Source of the DNA: an uncultured Clostridia bacterium
GTDB lineage: Bacteria > Bacillota > Clostridia > TANB77 > CAG-508
Length of the DNA: 64,000 nt
NCBI GenBank assembly: GCA_947631185.1
Contig: CANRKJ010000005.1
Span: 1-64,000, forward strand
Direction: 5' to 3'
Below, in pieces: positions 22,256-29,850 of the stretch (within the stretch, counting starts at the first letter, position 1; every line of letters begins with the position of its first letter). The position numbers and the translations under genes were made by a program. The notes below the pieces were generated by a model. That model was not told the origin of the DNA, ran no database searches, and worked only from the letters and a program-made list of their open reading frames with translations.

Positions 22256-22297
22256 GAGACCTAAAACTTTTAAAATTTGTTTTAGGTCTCTTTATAA
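22254..22297 (+). terminator. Strong terminator of the structured RNA
   Basis: AAGAGACCTAAAAC pairs perfectly with GTTTTAGGTCTCTT (14 bp), followed by TATAATTTT on the plus strand. Confidence 0.75.
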
Positions 22298-22354
22298 TTT
22301 TAATTTATAAATATTTTTAGTCATAGACATTTGTTTAATCTTCTATTTAATATT

Positions 22355-23236
22355 TTAATTAAATTCTATTTTATATTTTTTTATAAAATCTTCATCTTCA
22401 TTTAATTCATTTTGCCATTCTCTATCTTCTATATCTCCTTCAAAATCTTTTGAATCTGCTCTTCCAAACCATGGTTCGATACACACAAACGGACTATTTG
22501 GTTTATATGGAGACCATATACCAAACAGTGGAGCGTCAAAACTCACTGTAATATATTCAGATTTATCCGGTCTACATAATGAAACTTTTTGAGCTTGATT
22601 ATTCTCTATAATTAATGCATCATATTTAAATAATTCACTATTTATTTTCAAATAGCCTTCATCTAATTTTATTTTACCATTTTTTATATTATTTTTATTT
22701 ACTAATCCACCTTCTAAGCCTGTATTTGTCAATTCTTTATTAGTGTCAAATTTTATAAAATAATCTTCTCTTTTTTCATTTTTTTCAATTGGAACTAAAA
22801 AGGCAGGATGTGCTCCAATTGAAAAATACATCTTTTTACTTCCTATATTTTTTACTTTCCATATTATTTCTAATTTATTATTTATTAATTTATAACCAAT
22901 ATCTAATGAAAATTCGAATGGGTATTTTTCTAATGTAATTTTATTAGATTTTAAATTAAACCAAATTTCATTTTCTTTTTTCTCTATAAAATCAAATTCC
23001 ATATCTCTTGCAAAACCATGTTGACTCATGGGATATTTTTTACCTTTATATTCAAATTCCTTATTTTTTAAACTCCCTACAAATGGAAATAAAACAGGAG
23101 CTCTTCTTCCCCAAAATTCTTTGTTTCCATTCCACAAATATTCTCTACACATTTTTTTGTTTTTTATACTTTGAAGTTCAGCTCCAAATGTTGAAATTTC
23201 TATTTTTAATTTTTCATTTTCTAATATATATTCCAT
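22355..23236 (-). CDS. Aldose 1-epimerase family protein (LacX-like)
   Basis: A 293-residue galactose-mutarotase-fold protein. It begins ILENEKLKIEISTFGAELQS and carries LWNGNKEFWGRRAPVLFPFVG, the histidine motif YPMSQHGFARD and SIGAHPAF, the two His positions typical of this fold. The C-terminal FGIWSPYKPNSPFVCIEPW is characteristic of the LacX-like subgroup. It likely interconverts anomers of a hexose or a sugar derivative; the exact substrate is not evident. The gene stands alone, with a terminator hairpin just upstream at 23261-23290 belonging to the preceding LRR gene. Confidence 0.85.
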   Translation of the reverse strand: MEYILENEKLKIEISTFGAELQSIKNKKMCREYLWNGNKEFWGRRAPVLFPFVGSLKNKEFEYKGKKYPMSQHGFARDMEFDFIEKKENEIWFNLKSNKITLEKYPFEFSLDIGYKLINNKLEIIWKVKNIGSKKMYFSIGAHPAFLVPIEKNEKREDYFIKFDTNKELTNTGLEGGLVNKNNIKNGKIKLDEGYLKINSELFKYDALIIENNQAQKVSLCRPDKSEYITVSFDAPLFGIWSPYKPNSPFVCIEPWFGRADSKDFEGDIEDREWQNELNEDEDFIKKYKIEFN

Positions 23237-23260
23237 AAAAGCCCTCCATATTCTAAATAA

Positions 23261-23290
23261 AAATTGACAGAAACATTATTTCTGCCAATT
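23261..23290 (-). terminator. Terminator of the LRR protein gene
   Basis: On the minus strand AATTGGCAGAAA and TTTCTGTCAATT pair over about 12 bp with one G-U, followed by TTTTATTT. It begins within the stop codon at 23289. Confidence 0.65.
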
Positions 23291-23879
23291 AAAATTTACT
23301 CTTTATATTTTCCATTCCATTTGCTTTAAATAATTTTCCTATTGAATATAAAATTTTATTTATTATTTTAAAAATATTCTTTTCTTCTTTTTGAATAGTC
23401 ATTAACCATTTATTTTGATTATTTATTAATTTATAACAAGTGCTAAATGCTGTATTAGATATTCTAAAATCCAATTTTATATCAATATCACCTAAATCAT
23501 TATAAAATCTTTCTAAATTTTCACACCCAATAAAAGAATCTTTTTCAACAATAGGAACCTTATTTCCTCTTATTACTATTTCTATTAAATCAGAACAAAG
23601 TTCAAATGCTCCCATATCAATCTCTTTTATATTTTCAGATAATTCAATACTAGTTATTCCAGTTCTTCTGAAAGCATATTTTCCTATTTTTTTTACAGAA
23701 TCTGGAAATTTTATACCTTTTATACCATATAATTTTGATATATCTTTTCTTTTATAATAAAAATTTCCATTTATTACTTCCACTCCATTTGGAATAGTTA
23801 AAATACCAGTTGTTTTATTAAAATAATTTGTATCTATTAAATTTATAATTGTATCTAATTCATTTTTTTCACAATCCAT
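23289..23879 (-). CDS. BspA-type leucine-rich repeat protein
   Basis: A 196-residue cytoplasmic-looking protein with no signal peptide. Its core is built of LRR_5/BspA-like units: IKFPDSVKKIGKYAFRRTG, ITSIELSENIKEIDMGAFEL, and IVIRGNKVPIVEKDSFIGC, which follow the L/IxxIxxxAFxxCxxL pattern. Before it, LTIPNGVEVINGNFYYKRKDI is a degenerate unit; the C-terminus is basic. Such repeats mediate protein interactions and are frequent in gut Firmicutes, usually on secreted proteins, so a cytoplasmic short form is slightly unusual. Partner unknown. Confidence 0.7.
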   Translation of the reverse strand: MDCEKNELDTIINLIDTNYFNKTTGILTIPNGVEVINGNFYYKRKDISKLYGIKGIKFPDSVKKIGKYAFRRTGITSIELSENIKEIDMGAFELCSDLIEIVIRGNKVPIVEKDSFIGCENLERFYNDLGDIDIKLDFRISNTAFSTCYKLINNQNKWLMTIQKEEKNIFKIINKILYSIGKLFKANGMENIKSKF

Positions 23880-23977
23880 AAACTTTCACCTTTTGTATCT
23901 TTTATATTTAAAATTTTATCATTTAAATTTTTATTTGACAATATATTTTTAGATAATTTTTCCAATTATTTTTAATA

Positions 23978-24051
23978 GAACAAATCGGAAAGCCAAAGAG
24001 AAATATTAGCTATATTTTAATATTTCTCTTTGGCTTTCCGTGAATTTGTTC
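23978..24051. repeat. Long inverted repeat (about 31-bp arms), MITE/REP-like
   Basis: GAACAAAT-CGGAAAGCCAAAGAGAAATATTA is matched by the reverse complement TAATATTTCTCTTTGGCTTTCCG-tg-AATTTGTTC, with a loop of about 9 nt and one small bulge. It is followed by GTCGCGCGAG, very GC-rich for this genome. It lies in the 270-nt space between rpsR and the LRR gene. It could be a miniature mobile element, a REP-like hairpin or a strong bidirectional terminator. Confidence 0.65.
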
Positions 24052-24066
24052 GTCGCGCGAGATTTT

Positions 24067-24088
24067 ATATAATAGGAAAGGATTACTT
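24067..24088. repeat. 22-nt dispersed repeat, copy 2, in a hairpin
   Basis: Exact second copy of the 22-nt string at 19426-19447. Here it lies in ATAGGAAAG-gatta-CTTTCCTAT, a perfect 9-bp hairpin. In copy 1 the right arm is altered, so the hairpin is weakened there. Confidence 0.6.
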
Positions 24089-24106
24089 TCCTATTTTATA
24101 AATAAA

Positions 24107-24140
24107 AATACTAGGAAGTTTGGATAACCTTCCTAGTATT
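24107..24140 (-). terminator. Terminator of the rpsF-ssb-rpsR operon
   Basis: On the minus strand AATACTAGGAAG and CTTCCTAGTATT form a perfect 12-bp stem, followed by TTTATTT, 8 nt after rpsR. Confidence 0.85.
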
Positions 24141-24148
24141 TTAAAAAA

Positions 24149-24433
24149 TTAGTCTTGAGTATAAGGAATAACTGCAATATGTCTTCCTCTTTTTACAGCT
24201 GTTGTTATAAATCTTTGATGTTTAGCACATGCACCTGTAGCTCTTCTTGGTAATATTTTACCTTTCTCATTTATAAATTTCTTTAATTGATCTGCATTTT
24301 TGTAATCAAGTACGAAATTTTTATCATTACATAACATACAAACTTTTTTTCTAATTTTTCTAAATTTTGGATTGAAATCATCATCTTGATTATTTCTTCT
24401 ATTATTCTTTTTATTTGCTTTCTTATCAGACAT
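24149..24433 (-). CDS. rpsR: 30S ribosomal protein S18
   Basis: A 94-residue S18, binding with S6 on the 30S platform. The core is recognisable: [38 protein letters not shown] and [17 protein letters not shown]. The N-terminus carries a Lys/Asn extension ([16 protein letters not shown]). Two cysteines in CMLC and one in GACAKH match the Cys-containing (zinc-binding) paralogue type. AGGAGG lies upstream of ATG 24433. Last gene of the conserved rpsF-ssb-rpsR operon. Confidence 0.97.
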   Translation of the reverse strand: MSDKKANKKNNRRNNQDDDFNPKFRKIRKKVCMLCNDKNFVLDYKNADQLKKFINEKGKILPRRATGACAKHQRFITTAVKRGRHIAVIPYTQD

Positions 24434-24520
24434 CTTTTAAAACCTCCTATTCTTCAAAATTTTTAAATAACTATAATTATTTAATATATTTTGTATAGGC
24501 TTGAACCTATTATTTTTTTA

Positions 24521-24943
24521 TTAAAATGGTAAATCATCATCAGATGAATCTACTTGAAATTCAGTGTTGTTAGACATTGTTGTTCCAAATGTATTTTCAA
24601 AATTATTTGATGTATCTCCATCTCTTTTACTGTCTGCAAAATATGCTTCTTCAGCTACTACTTCAGTAGCATATCTTTTTTGACCATTTTCATCATCCCA
24701 AGTTCTTGTTTGAATTCTTCCAATAATTCCAACTTGTTGACCTTTTTTAAAATATTTACTACAGAATTCACCAGTTTTACTCCAAGCAACAATATTGATA
24801 AAATCTGCTTGTCTTTCTTCACCAGCTGCTACAAATCTTCTATTTACAGCTAAACTAAATGAAGCAACCATTGTATTATTTGTTTTTGTATATCTAACTT
24901 CTGGATCTCTTGTTAATCTTCCCATTAATACTACTTTATTCAT
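24521..24943 (-). CDS. ssb: Single-stranded DNA-binding protein
   Basis: A 140-residue SSB. It begins with the classic MNKVVLMGRLTRDPEVRYT and has the OB-fold core (SFSLAVNRRF, DFINIVAWSKTGEFCSKYFKKGQQVGIIGRIQTR) and the acidic C-terminal tip DDDLPF, which recruits DNA repair and replication partners. The middle linker is short and Asn-rich. GAGGTG lies upstream of ATG 24943. Its place between rpsF and rpsR is the standard arrangement. Confidence 0.97.
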   Translation of the reverse strand: MNKVVLMGRLTRDPEVRYTKTNNTMVASFSLAVNRRFVAAGEERQADFINIVAWSKTGEFCSKYFKKGQQVGIIGRIQTRTWDDENGQKRYATEVVAEEAYFADSKRDGDTSNNFENTFGTTMSNNTEFQVDSSDDDLPF

Positions 24944-24960
24944 ATTATCACCTCTCGTAA

Positions 24961-25248
24961 TTATTCTTCATCTTTTCTTACTACGATAAATTTTATAACT
25001 TCATCTGTAATTCTGTATACTCTTTCAAGCTCTTTTATTAGAGTTGGATTTGCTTCGAAATTAATTAAAACATAAATACCTTCTGAATTCTTTTTGATTT
25101 CATAAGCTAATTTCTTTTTTCCCATTTCTTCAACAGATTCAACTTTTCCATCACTATTAATTAAGTCTGAAAATTTTGTAATTAAATCTTTAACTCCAGC
25201 TTCTTCAATACTTGGATTAATAATGAATACTGTTTCGTATTTATTCAT
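24961..25248 (-). CDS. rpsF: 30S ribosomal protein S6
   Basis: A 95-residue S6 with the usual start MNKYETVFIINPSIEE and the core KKLAYEIKKNSEGIYVLINFEA...LERVYRITDEVIKFIVVR. I chose ATG 25248 because GGAGG lies 9 nt upstream; the ATG at 25254 is only 3 nt from that site. First gene of the rpsF-ssb-rpsR operon with its own promoter and leader. Confidence 0.95.
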   Translation of the reverse strand: MNKYETVFIINPSIEEAGVKDLITKFSDLINSDGKVESVEEMGKKKLAYEIKKNSEGIYVLINFEANPTLIKELERVYRITDEVIKFIVVRKDEE

Positions 25249-25254
25249 TATCAT

Positions 25255-25330
25255 TCACCTCCTTTTGGATATAAAACCCATATACATTGACTTATATGAG
25301 TAAGGAAATAGCTTTTGGCTATTTTTTACT
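25255..25330 (-). promoter_or_regulatory. Leader of rpsF with two small hairpins, possible S6/S18 autoregulatory site
   Basis: About 75 nt between promoter and start. It contains AATAGC-CAAAA-GCTATT and, nearer the start, CATATA-AGTCAATG-TATATG. Many bacteria have an S6:S18-binding motif at this point; I cannot confirm its consensus here. Confidence 0.3.
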
Positions 25331-25335
25331 ATGCT

Positions 25336-25364
25336 ATTTTAACATAATTTTACAGTATTTGCAA
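25336..25364 (-). promoter_or_regulatory. Promoter of rpsF-ssb-rpsR
   Basis: TTGCAA (25364-25359), a 17-nt spacer and TAAAAT (25341-25336), just after the cysS stop. Confidence 0.65.
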
Positions 25365-25369
25365 GTACT

Positions 25370-26833
25370 TTAGTATAAATCTTTTAAATCCCATAAAGTT
25401 CCATCAACCGTATCTTTTAAAATAATTCCTTTGCTTTCTAAATCATTTCGAATATTATCTGCTAAATCAAATTCTTTATTAATTTTAGCTTCTTTTCTTT
25501 TTTCTATCTGTAAATTTATATAATCCTCTTGGATATCTAATTTTTTCAAATATTTTTGTTTCATTTCTTTAATAAATTCATCTGAATCTTGCTCAAACAA
25601 ACCTAATACTCCATAAACTTCTTTAATATCTTTTAACATCTTTTTTAAAGTATTAGCTGTAATTTGTTTTTGACCTTTTTTAGCAGTTTTCATTATATTA
25701 TTCATATATTTAAATATTATATGAAGATTCGCAATTACACTAACAGTATTAAAATCATCATCCATTGCTTCAATAAAATTTGAAATTATTGTATCTGAAA
25801 TTTCATCTTTTATTATTTCTCCATTTTCATTACCATTATTTGTTTCAATATATTTATTTACATCTTTTAAAGTAGTATAAAAATAATACATATGACCTTC
25901 TGCAATTCTGAAATCATCATCATGAATATCAATATCAGAAGAATAATGTTTTGAAAACATAAGGTATTTAATAACTTCATAATTATACATTTTTAGTGCA
26001 TCTCTAATTGTTAAAGAATTTCCTAAAGACTTACTCATTTTTTCTCCATTTATCTTAATAAGACCGCAATGAGACCAATAATTAACAAATTTTTTTCCTG
26101 TTAAAGATTCACTTTGAGCAATTTCATTTTCATGATGTGGGAAAAGTAAATCTCTTCCTCCTCCATGAATATCTATTGTTTCTCCTAATGTATTTAAAAT
26201 CATAGCTGAACATTCTATATGCCATCCTGGTCTACCTTTTCCCCAAGGAGAATCCCACCATATTTCACCTTCTTTTGCAGATTTCCAAAGTGCAAAATCA
26301 ACAGGATCTCTTTTTCCTTCTTCAAGTTCTATACGTACACCATTTAACATATCTTCTACTTTTCTATGAGATAATTTTCCATATTCAGGAAAAGTTTTAA
26401 CTGAAAAATAGACATCTCCATTTTCAGCAACATATGCATGATTTTTATCTATTAATCCCTGAACAAAATTTATAATATTTTGAATATATTCTGATGCTTT
26501 TGTTTTTATATCTGCATCTTTAACATGAAGATTTGCCATATCTTTTTCATTTTCTATAATTTGTTCTTTAGAAAATTCAACTGCATTTTTACCTTTTTCA
26601 TTAGCTCTTTTTATAATTTTGTCATCTACATCTGTATAATTTCTTACATATGTAACTTTATATCCTCTATATCTTAGATATTCTGTAATCATAGAATATG
26701 TAATTGCTTGTCTTGCATGACCAATATGGCTTAAATCATAAACAGTTATACCACAAGCATACATTTTAACTTCTCCTGGAGTTATTGGAACAAACTCTTC
26801 TTTTTTACCTGTCATTGAATTTAAAATTTTCAT
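25370..26833 (-). CDS. cysS: Cysteinyl-tRNA synthetase
   Basis: A 487-residue class I synthetase charging tRNA-Cys. Zinc ligands and HIGH motif: MYACGITVYDLSHIGHARQA (Cys 27 region; HIGH). GWHIECSAM supplies further zinc ligands, and HGGGRDLLFPHHENE and KMSKSLGNS (the KMSKS loop, ~residue 264) follow. The C-terminal DALR-like domain ends ILKDTVDGTLWDLKDLY. Length is normal. GGAGG lies upstream of ATG 26833. No T-box was seen in the 130-nt upstream region. Confidence 0.98.
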   Translation of the reverse strand: MKILNSMTGKKEEFVPITPGEVKMYACGITVYDLSHIGHARQAITYSMITEYLRYRGYKVTYVRNYTDVDDKIIKRANEKGKNAVEFSKEQIIENEKDMANLHVKDADIKTKASEYIQNIINFVQGLIDKNHAYVAENGDVYFSVKTFPEYGKLSHRKVEDMLNGVRIELEEGKRDPVDFALWKSAKEGEIWWDSPWGKGRPGWHIECSAMILNTLGETIDIHGGGRDLLFPHHENEIAQSESLTGKKFVNYWSHCGLIKINGEKMSKSLGNSLTIRDALKMYNYEVIKYLMFSKHYSSDIDIHDDDFRIAEGHMYYFYTTLKDVNKYIETNNGNENGEIIKDEISDTIISNFIEAMDDDFNTVSVIANLHIIFKYMNNIMKTAKKGQKQITANTLKKMLKDIKEVYGVLGLFEQDSDEFIKEMKQKYLKKLDIQEDYINLQIEKRKEAKINKEFDLADNIRNDLESKGIILKDTVDGTLWDLKDLY

Positions 26834-26913
26834 AAAACACTCCTCCTTTAAACATATTCTATAAAATTATAAATATTCTACCACAAATAATTACCAATAA
26901 TCAAGTATAATCC

Positions 26914-26943
26914 TAAAAAAGCTAACACTTTAGAGTGCTAGCT
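26914..26943 (-). terminator. Terminator of the histidine phosphatase gene
   Basis: On the minus strand AGCTAGCACT and AGTGTTAGCT form a 10-bp stem with one G-U, followed by TTTTTTAGG. Confidence 0.75.
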
Positions 26944-26966
26944 CCTTTTATTTTATAATAAGATAA

Positions 26967-27506
26967 TTATACTTTATATTCATCTACTTGACAATTTTTA
27001 AATCTTTCTACTATTTCAGGTTCTGTAGGAACACCCTTAAAATACCATCCTGCACTTCGTAAAAAGAATCCATGTGATACTATTAACAAAGTATCTACTT
27101 TATCTTTGTATTCATTTATTATTTCTTCTAGAAAATTAAAAACTTTTTTTGTATATGTTTTGCAATCTTCCCCATCTTTTACTGGTACATTTTTGGTATA
27201 ATATCTAATTTCGTTAAATATTTCTAATTCATTTGGTTGCCCTTCATATATTCCTAGATTTCTTTCTGTTGCACCTGCTTTTACTATTATTTCTTTATTA
27301 TGACATTCATTAATTATTTCAGCAGTTTTTTTTGCTCTTTTTAATGGTGAAGAAATTATTAAATCGAATTTTTCATTTTTTAATTTATCTCTTAATTCTT
27401 TAGCTTGTTCAATTCCCTCTTCATTCAATTCAATATCTGTAAGTCCTGCAGCTCTTTTTTCTTTATTATAATTTGTTTTTCCATGTCTAACTATTAAAAT
27501 TCTCAT
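26967..27506 (-). CDS. Histidine phosphatase family protein (phosphoglycerate mutase-like)
   Basis: A 179-residue branch-1 histidine phosphatase. It has the N-terminal catalytic LIVRHGKTNYN (phospho-His9 region), the second arginine in SSPLKRAKKTAEI, the acidic GATERNLGIYEGQ and the second histidine in LIVSHGFFLRS. These are all the residues of the active pocket. Related proteins include CobC, PhoE and GpmB; the substrate cannot be told. It is 21 nt downstream of the ATP-grasp-like gene and shares its terminator, suggesting a two-gene operon. Confidence 0.88.
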   Translation of the reverse strand: MRILIVRHGKTNYNKEKRAAGLTDIELNEEGIEQAKELRDKLKNEKFDLIISSPLKRAKKTAEIINECHNKEIIVKAGATERNLGIYEGQPNELEIFNEIRYYTKNVPVKDGEDCKTYTKKVFNFLEEIINEYKDKVDTLLIVSHGFFLRSAGWYFKGVPTEPEIVERFKNCQVDEYKV

Positions 27507-27527
27507 ATTTAATCTTATTCCTTTCTA

Positions 27528-28808
27528 TTATCTTTCTTCATCTTCTATAACTGATGTATTTATGCTTGAAGTTCCCGCATGAATATATTCTGTGGATTTT
27601 TCACATCCAGTAACTTTTATAGCAATTAATTTTCCTTTACTTTTTCCTCTATAAGAAAAATAAGGTGTAATACGTATTTTAGCATCCATATTTTTTATTT
27701 CATAATTATCGTCTAAATAATTCATATGAACTACTTTTCCAGGTTTAAATTCTTGAATTATATACAAATGGTTTTTATCCTCTAATGCTTTTTTTATTTT
27801 TTCTCCAGCTTTAGCTCCTCCCATTTTATGTAAAAATTCAACACCCTCACCCCACGAACTTCCTGTATTAAATCCACTTTGTTTTAATACGTATTTTCTA
27901 CTATTTTTGCCTAAACTAGATAATGAAATTGAATCTTTAACACCTCTTGGAAGACATTCATCTATATATTGTTCTTCCCCAACAATCCAAGTTTTTGGAA
28001 TAACTTTTCTTAATAATTCAAATTCTGCTGTTCCTAACTTTTGTTTAAAAAATTCACTATATCTTTTATCCCATATAAATGCCAATAAAGCTTTTTCTTC
28101 AAATTGAGGGGTAGGATTTGGAATATATATATGAGGCTCTTGTAAAAATAACGCAACATCTTTATCTTTATATTCATCACTCAAATAAAAAGCTCTATAA
28201 ATCTCTTTATTTTTCAGATTTGATTGTCTACTTATTTTCTTACTATCCCACCTTTTTCCGTCTCCTGAAAAAATTTCATCTGCTAAAAAATCCATTTGCC
28301 CACTAAAAGCATTTACTTTGTCACTATATGCAATTGTACCTACTGATGGAATTTGACTTTGAATATAATTTTTTAATTCATTTTCAGTAACTAATGGATC
28401 AAATCCAGCATGTCCATAAGTTCTATTTAATACTTCTGCAAGTCCTAAACCAAAAGGGCTAGTCTCTATTTCACAAATTGAAAATCCTTCTTGTGTTAAT
28501 ATAAGATCTGGTCTTAAAAATAGAAAATTTGGTTCTATATTTTTTAAATATTTATCAGGTTTTCCTCTATCTAAAATATTTTTTATGTACTCATCAGTTT
28601 TATATAATTCTATACAACAATCCATATAATCACAAATAGCTTTACCAATAATTAATATTTCATCTTTTTGTTTTTTATTCATTCTAAATGGTGTAGGACT
28701 AACTCTGAAATTATAATCGTCTTCTGTGTTTTTTCTATACTCATCTCTTCTAACATTATATAATCTATGTCCTTTAGTTTCATAATTTAATAATTCTTTA
28801 ATATCCAT
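27528..28808 (-). CDS. Possible ATP-grasp-type enzyme, substrate unknown
   Basis: A 426-residue cytoplasmic protein. I do not recognise a named family, but several segments resemble a circularly permuted ATP-grasp ligase of the glutathionylspermidine-synthase type: FLFLRPDLILTQEGFSICEI followed by ETSPFGLGLAEVL, YVLKQSGFNTGSSWGEGVEF (nucleotide-binding lysine and Gly-rich loop), and YIIQEFKPGKVVHM (a strand before the adenine pocket). There is no signal peptide. It is followed 21 nt later by a histidine phosphatase, with which it is likely co-expressed. Ligase activity is inferred only from these fragments. Confidence 0.45.
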   Translation of the reverse strand: MDIKELLNYETKGHRLYNVRRDEYRKNTEDDYNFRVSPTPFRMNKKQKDEILIIGKAICDYMDCCIELYKTDEYIKNILDRGKPDKYLKNIEPNFLFLRPDLILTQEGFSICEIETSPFGLGLAEVLNRTYGHAGFDPLVTENELKNYIQSQIPSVGTIAYSDKVNAFSGQMDFLADEIFSGDGKRWDSKKISRQSNLKNKEIYRAFYLSDEYKDKDVALFLQEPHIYIPNPTPQFEEKALLAFIWDKRYSEFFKQKLGTAEFELLRKVIPKTWIVGEEQYIDECLPRGVKDSISLSSLGKNSRKYVLKQSGFNTGSSWGEGVEFLHKMGGAKAGEKIKKALEDKNHLYIIQEFKPGKVVHMNYLDDNYEIKNMDAKIRITPYFSYRGKSKGKLIAIKVTGCEKSTEYIHAGTSSINTSVIEDEER

Positions 28809-28870
28809 ATTTAATATAACTCCTTTCTAAAGCACAAATCTGTTTTGAAAAGACCTAAATTTTGGCTAGG

Positions 28871-28909
28871 AAAAAACAAACCACCAACGAAACTAATTTT
28901 CGTCAGCAG
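28871..28909 (-). terminator. Terminator of the two-OB SSB gene
   Basis: On the minus strand CTGCTGACGAAA and TTTCGTTGGTGG pair over 12 bp with several G-U pairs, then TTTGTTTTTT. Confidence 0.6.
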
Positions 28910-28922
28910 TTCATTTAACAAT

Positions 28923-29600
28923 TTATATATTTTCAGTAATTTCTTCTTTATCTACTTCATTTTCTTCACTTGTTACTACTTCCATACTAGCAACAGAAAC
29001 CTCATAAGCAATTCTTGTTTCAGTTGTTCCATCTTCATGTTTTTTCTCATAAGTTCTAGATTGAACTCTTCCAACTAGTTTTACTTCAGTTCCTACTTCC
29101 ATATTTTGGCAGAATCTAGCATTTCTTCCCCAAGCTATACATGGTATGTAATCACTTTTATTATATGCTCTGTTAACAGCTAATAATATATCTGCAATTT
29201 CACGTCCAAAAGGTGTTTGTCTATAAATAGGTTTTTTGCATATATATCCTGTCAACTCAACTTCGTTAGTAATAGTCTCTTTGTCATCTTCATTAATTTC
29301 CACTTCTTTTACTTCTTTGGCAAAAACTGTTAAAACTAATCTATTTTTCTCGTTTTCATAGTTGTTATAAGATCTAAATTGACCTTCTATTTCTAGTTCT
29401 TTGCCTATACTTAAATCAATATCAGTTATTAATCTTTCTGATATTGTAATAGGGATAATATCTGTAGTTGAACTTAGTCTAACAACTTCTAGATTGAAAA
29501 GATAAAATTTCTCCCCATAAATTTCATGACTATAAGCTTTTTCACTAACTACTTTTCCAACCAATACTAAATGGTTATTTTCAGAATAATTTGTATTCAA
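28923..29600 (-). CDS. Two-OB-fold single-stranded DNA-binding protein
   Basis: A 225-residue protein with two SSB-like OB folds in tandem. Residues ~8-95 (NHLVLVGKVVSEKAYSHEIYG...) form a divergent first fold. Residues ~110-210 form a clearer SSB fold: VELTGYICKKPIYRQTPFGR, SDYIPCIAWGRNARFCQNM, VGTEVKLVGRVQSRTYEKK. It ends EEITENI, without the DDLPF tip of canonical SSB. A second SSB of this type alongside rpsF-linked ssb is common in Clostridia; its role may be in recombination, competence or replication restart. It has its own promoter (29691-29719) and terminator. Confidence 0.8.
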   Translation of the reverse strand: MNTNYSENNHLVLVGKVVSEKAYSHEIYGEKFYLFNLEVVRLSSTTDIIPITISERLITDIDLSIGKELEIEGQFRSYNNYENEKNRLVLTVFAKEVKEVEINEDDKETITNEVELTGYICKKPIYRQTPFGREIADILLAVNRAYNKSDYIPCIAWGRNARFCQNMEVGTEVKLVGRVQSRTYEKKHEDGTTETRIAYEVSVASMEVVTSEENEVDKEEITENI

Positions 29601-29661
29601 TTTAATTCCTCCTTAAATTTATCTAATGTATCCCTCTAAAATGCTTTGTTTATCTTTTATA

Positions 29662-29719
29662 GGTTAATAAAAATAACCTCAATATGTTCAATTATAACAC
29701 TATTTTTTCATTTTGTCTA
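29662..29719 (-). promoter_or_regulatory. Promoter and leader hairpin of the two-OB SSB gene
   Basis: TAGACA (29719-29714), a 17-nt spacer and TATAAT (29696-29691). Just downstream is the hairpin AGGTTA-TTTTTAT-TAACCT (29662-29681), then AAGGAGG before ATG 29600. Confidence 0.6.
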
Positions 29720-29850
29720 CATAAAACCAATATTTTTTTACAAAAAAATGTTTTTGGTAAACTTTTTATAAGTACTAGAATAATCAAATATAATTAAAAA
29801 AGTAACCAATTTCATAATATTATTATCTTAAGAAAAAGTCAAAAGTTATG

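Larger units (their letters stand above)
22042..22297 (+). ncRNA. Structured RNA of about 255 nt, class not recognised
   Basis: A strong plus-strand promoter and a strong terminator bracket about 255 nt in the 440-nt space between clpC and the aldose epimerase gene. Complementary segments: AAACTTAC (22073-22080) with GTAAGTTT (22181-22188); CTATTCTATT (22089-22098) with AATAGAATAG (22201-22210); and GTTAC (22118-22122) with GTAAC (22162-22166), enclosing the hairpin GAATTTT/AAAATTC (22131-22147). The first two pairings cross, so they form a pseudoknot or exclude each other. TTCCTTTT (22193-22200) can pair with AAAAAGGA in the GGAGG site that precedes a 5-codon ORF. This has the layout of a regulatory leader, yet no gene follows. 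It does not match tmRNA, SRP RNA, RNase P or 6S as I know them. Confidence 0.6.

Noticed and set aside
24961..24989. Plus-strand ORF over the ssb/rpsF junction
   Set aside because: It is antisense to two conserved genes and lacks a ribosome binding site.
26914..26943. TAGCACTC...GTGTTAGC resembling a CIRCE operator
   Set aside because: The spacer is too short and a T-run follows on the minus strand; it is the terminator of the histidine phosphatase gene.
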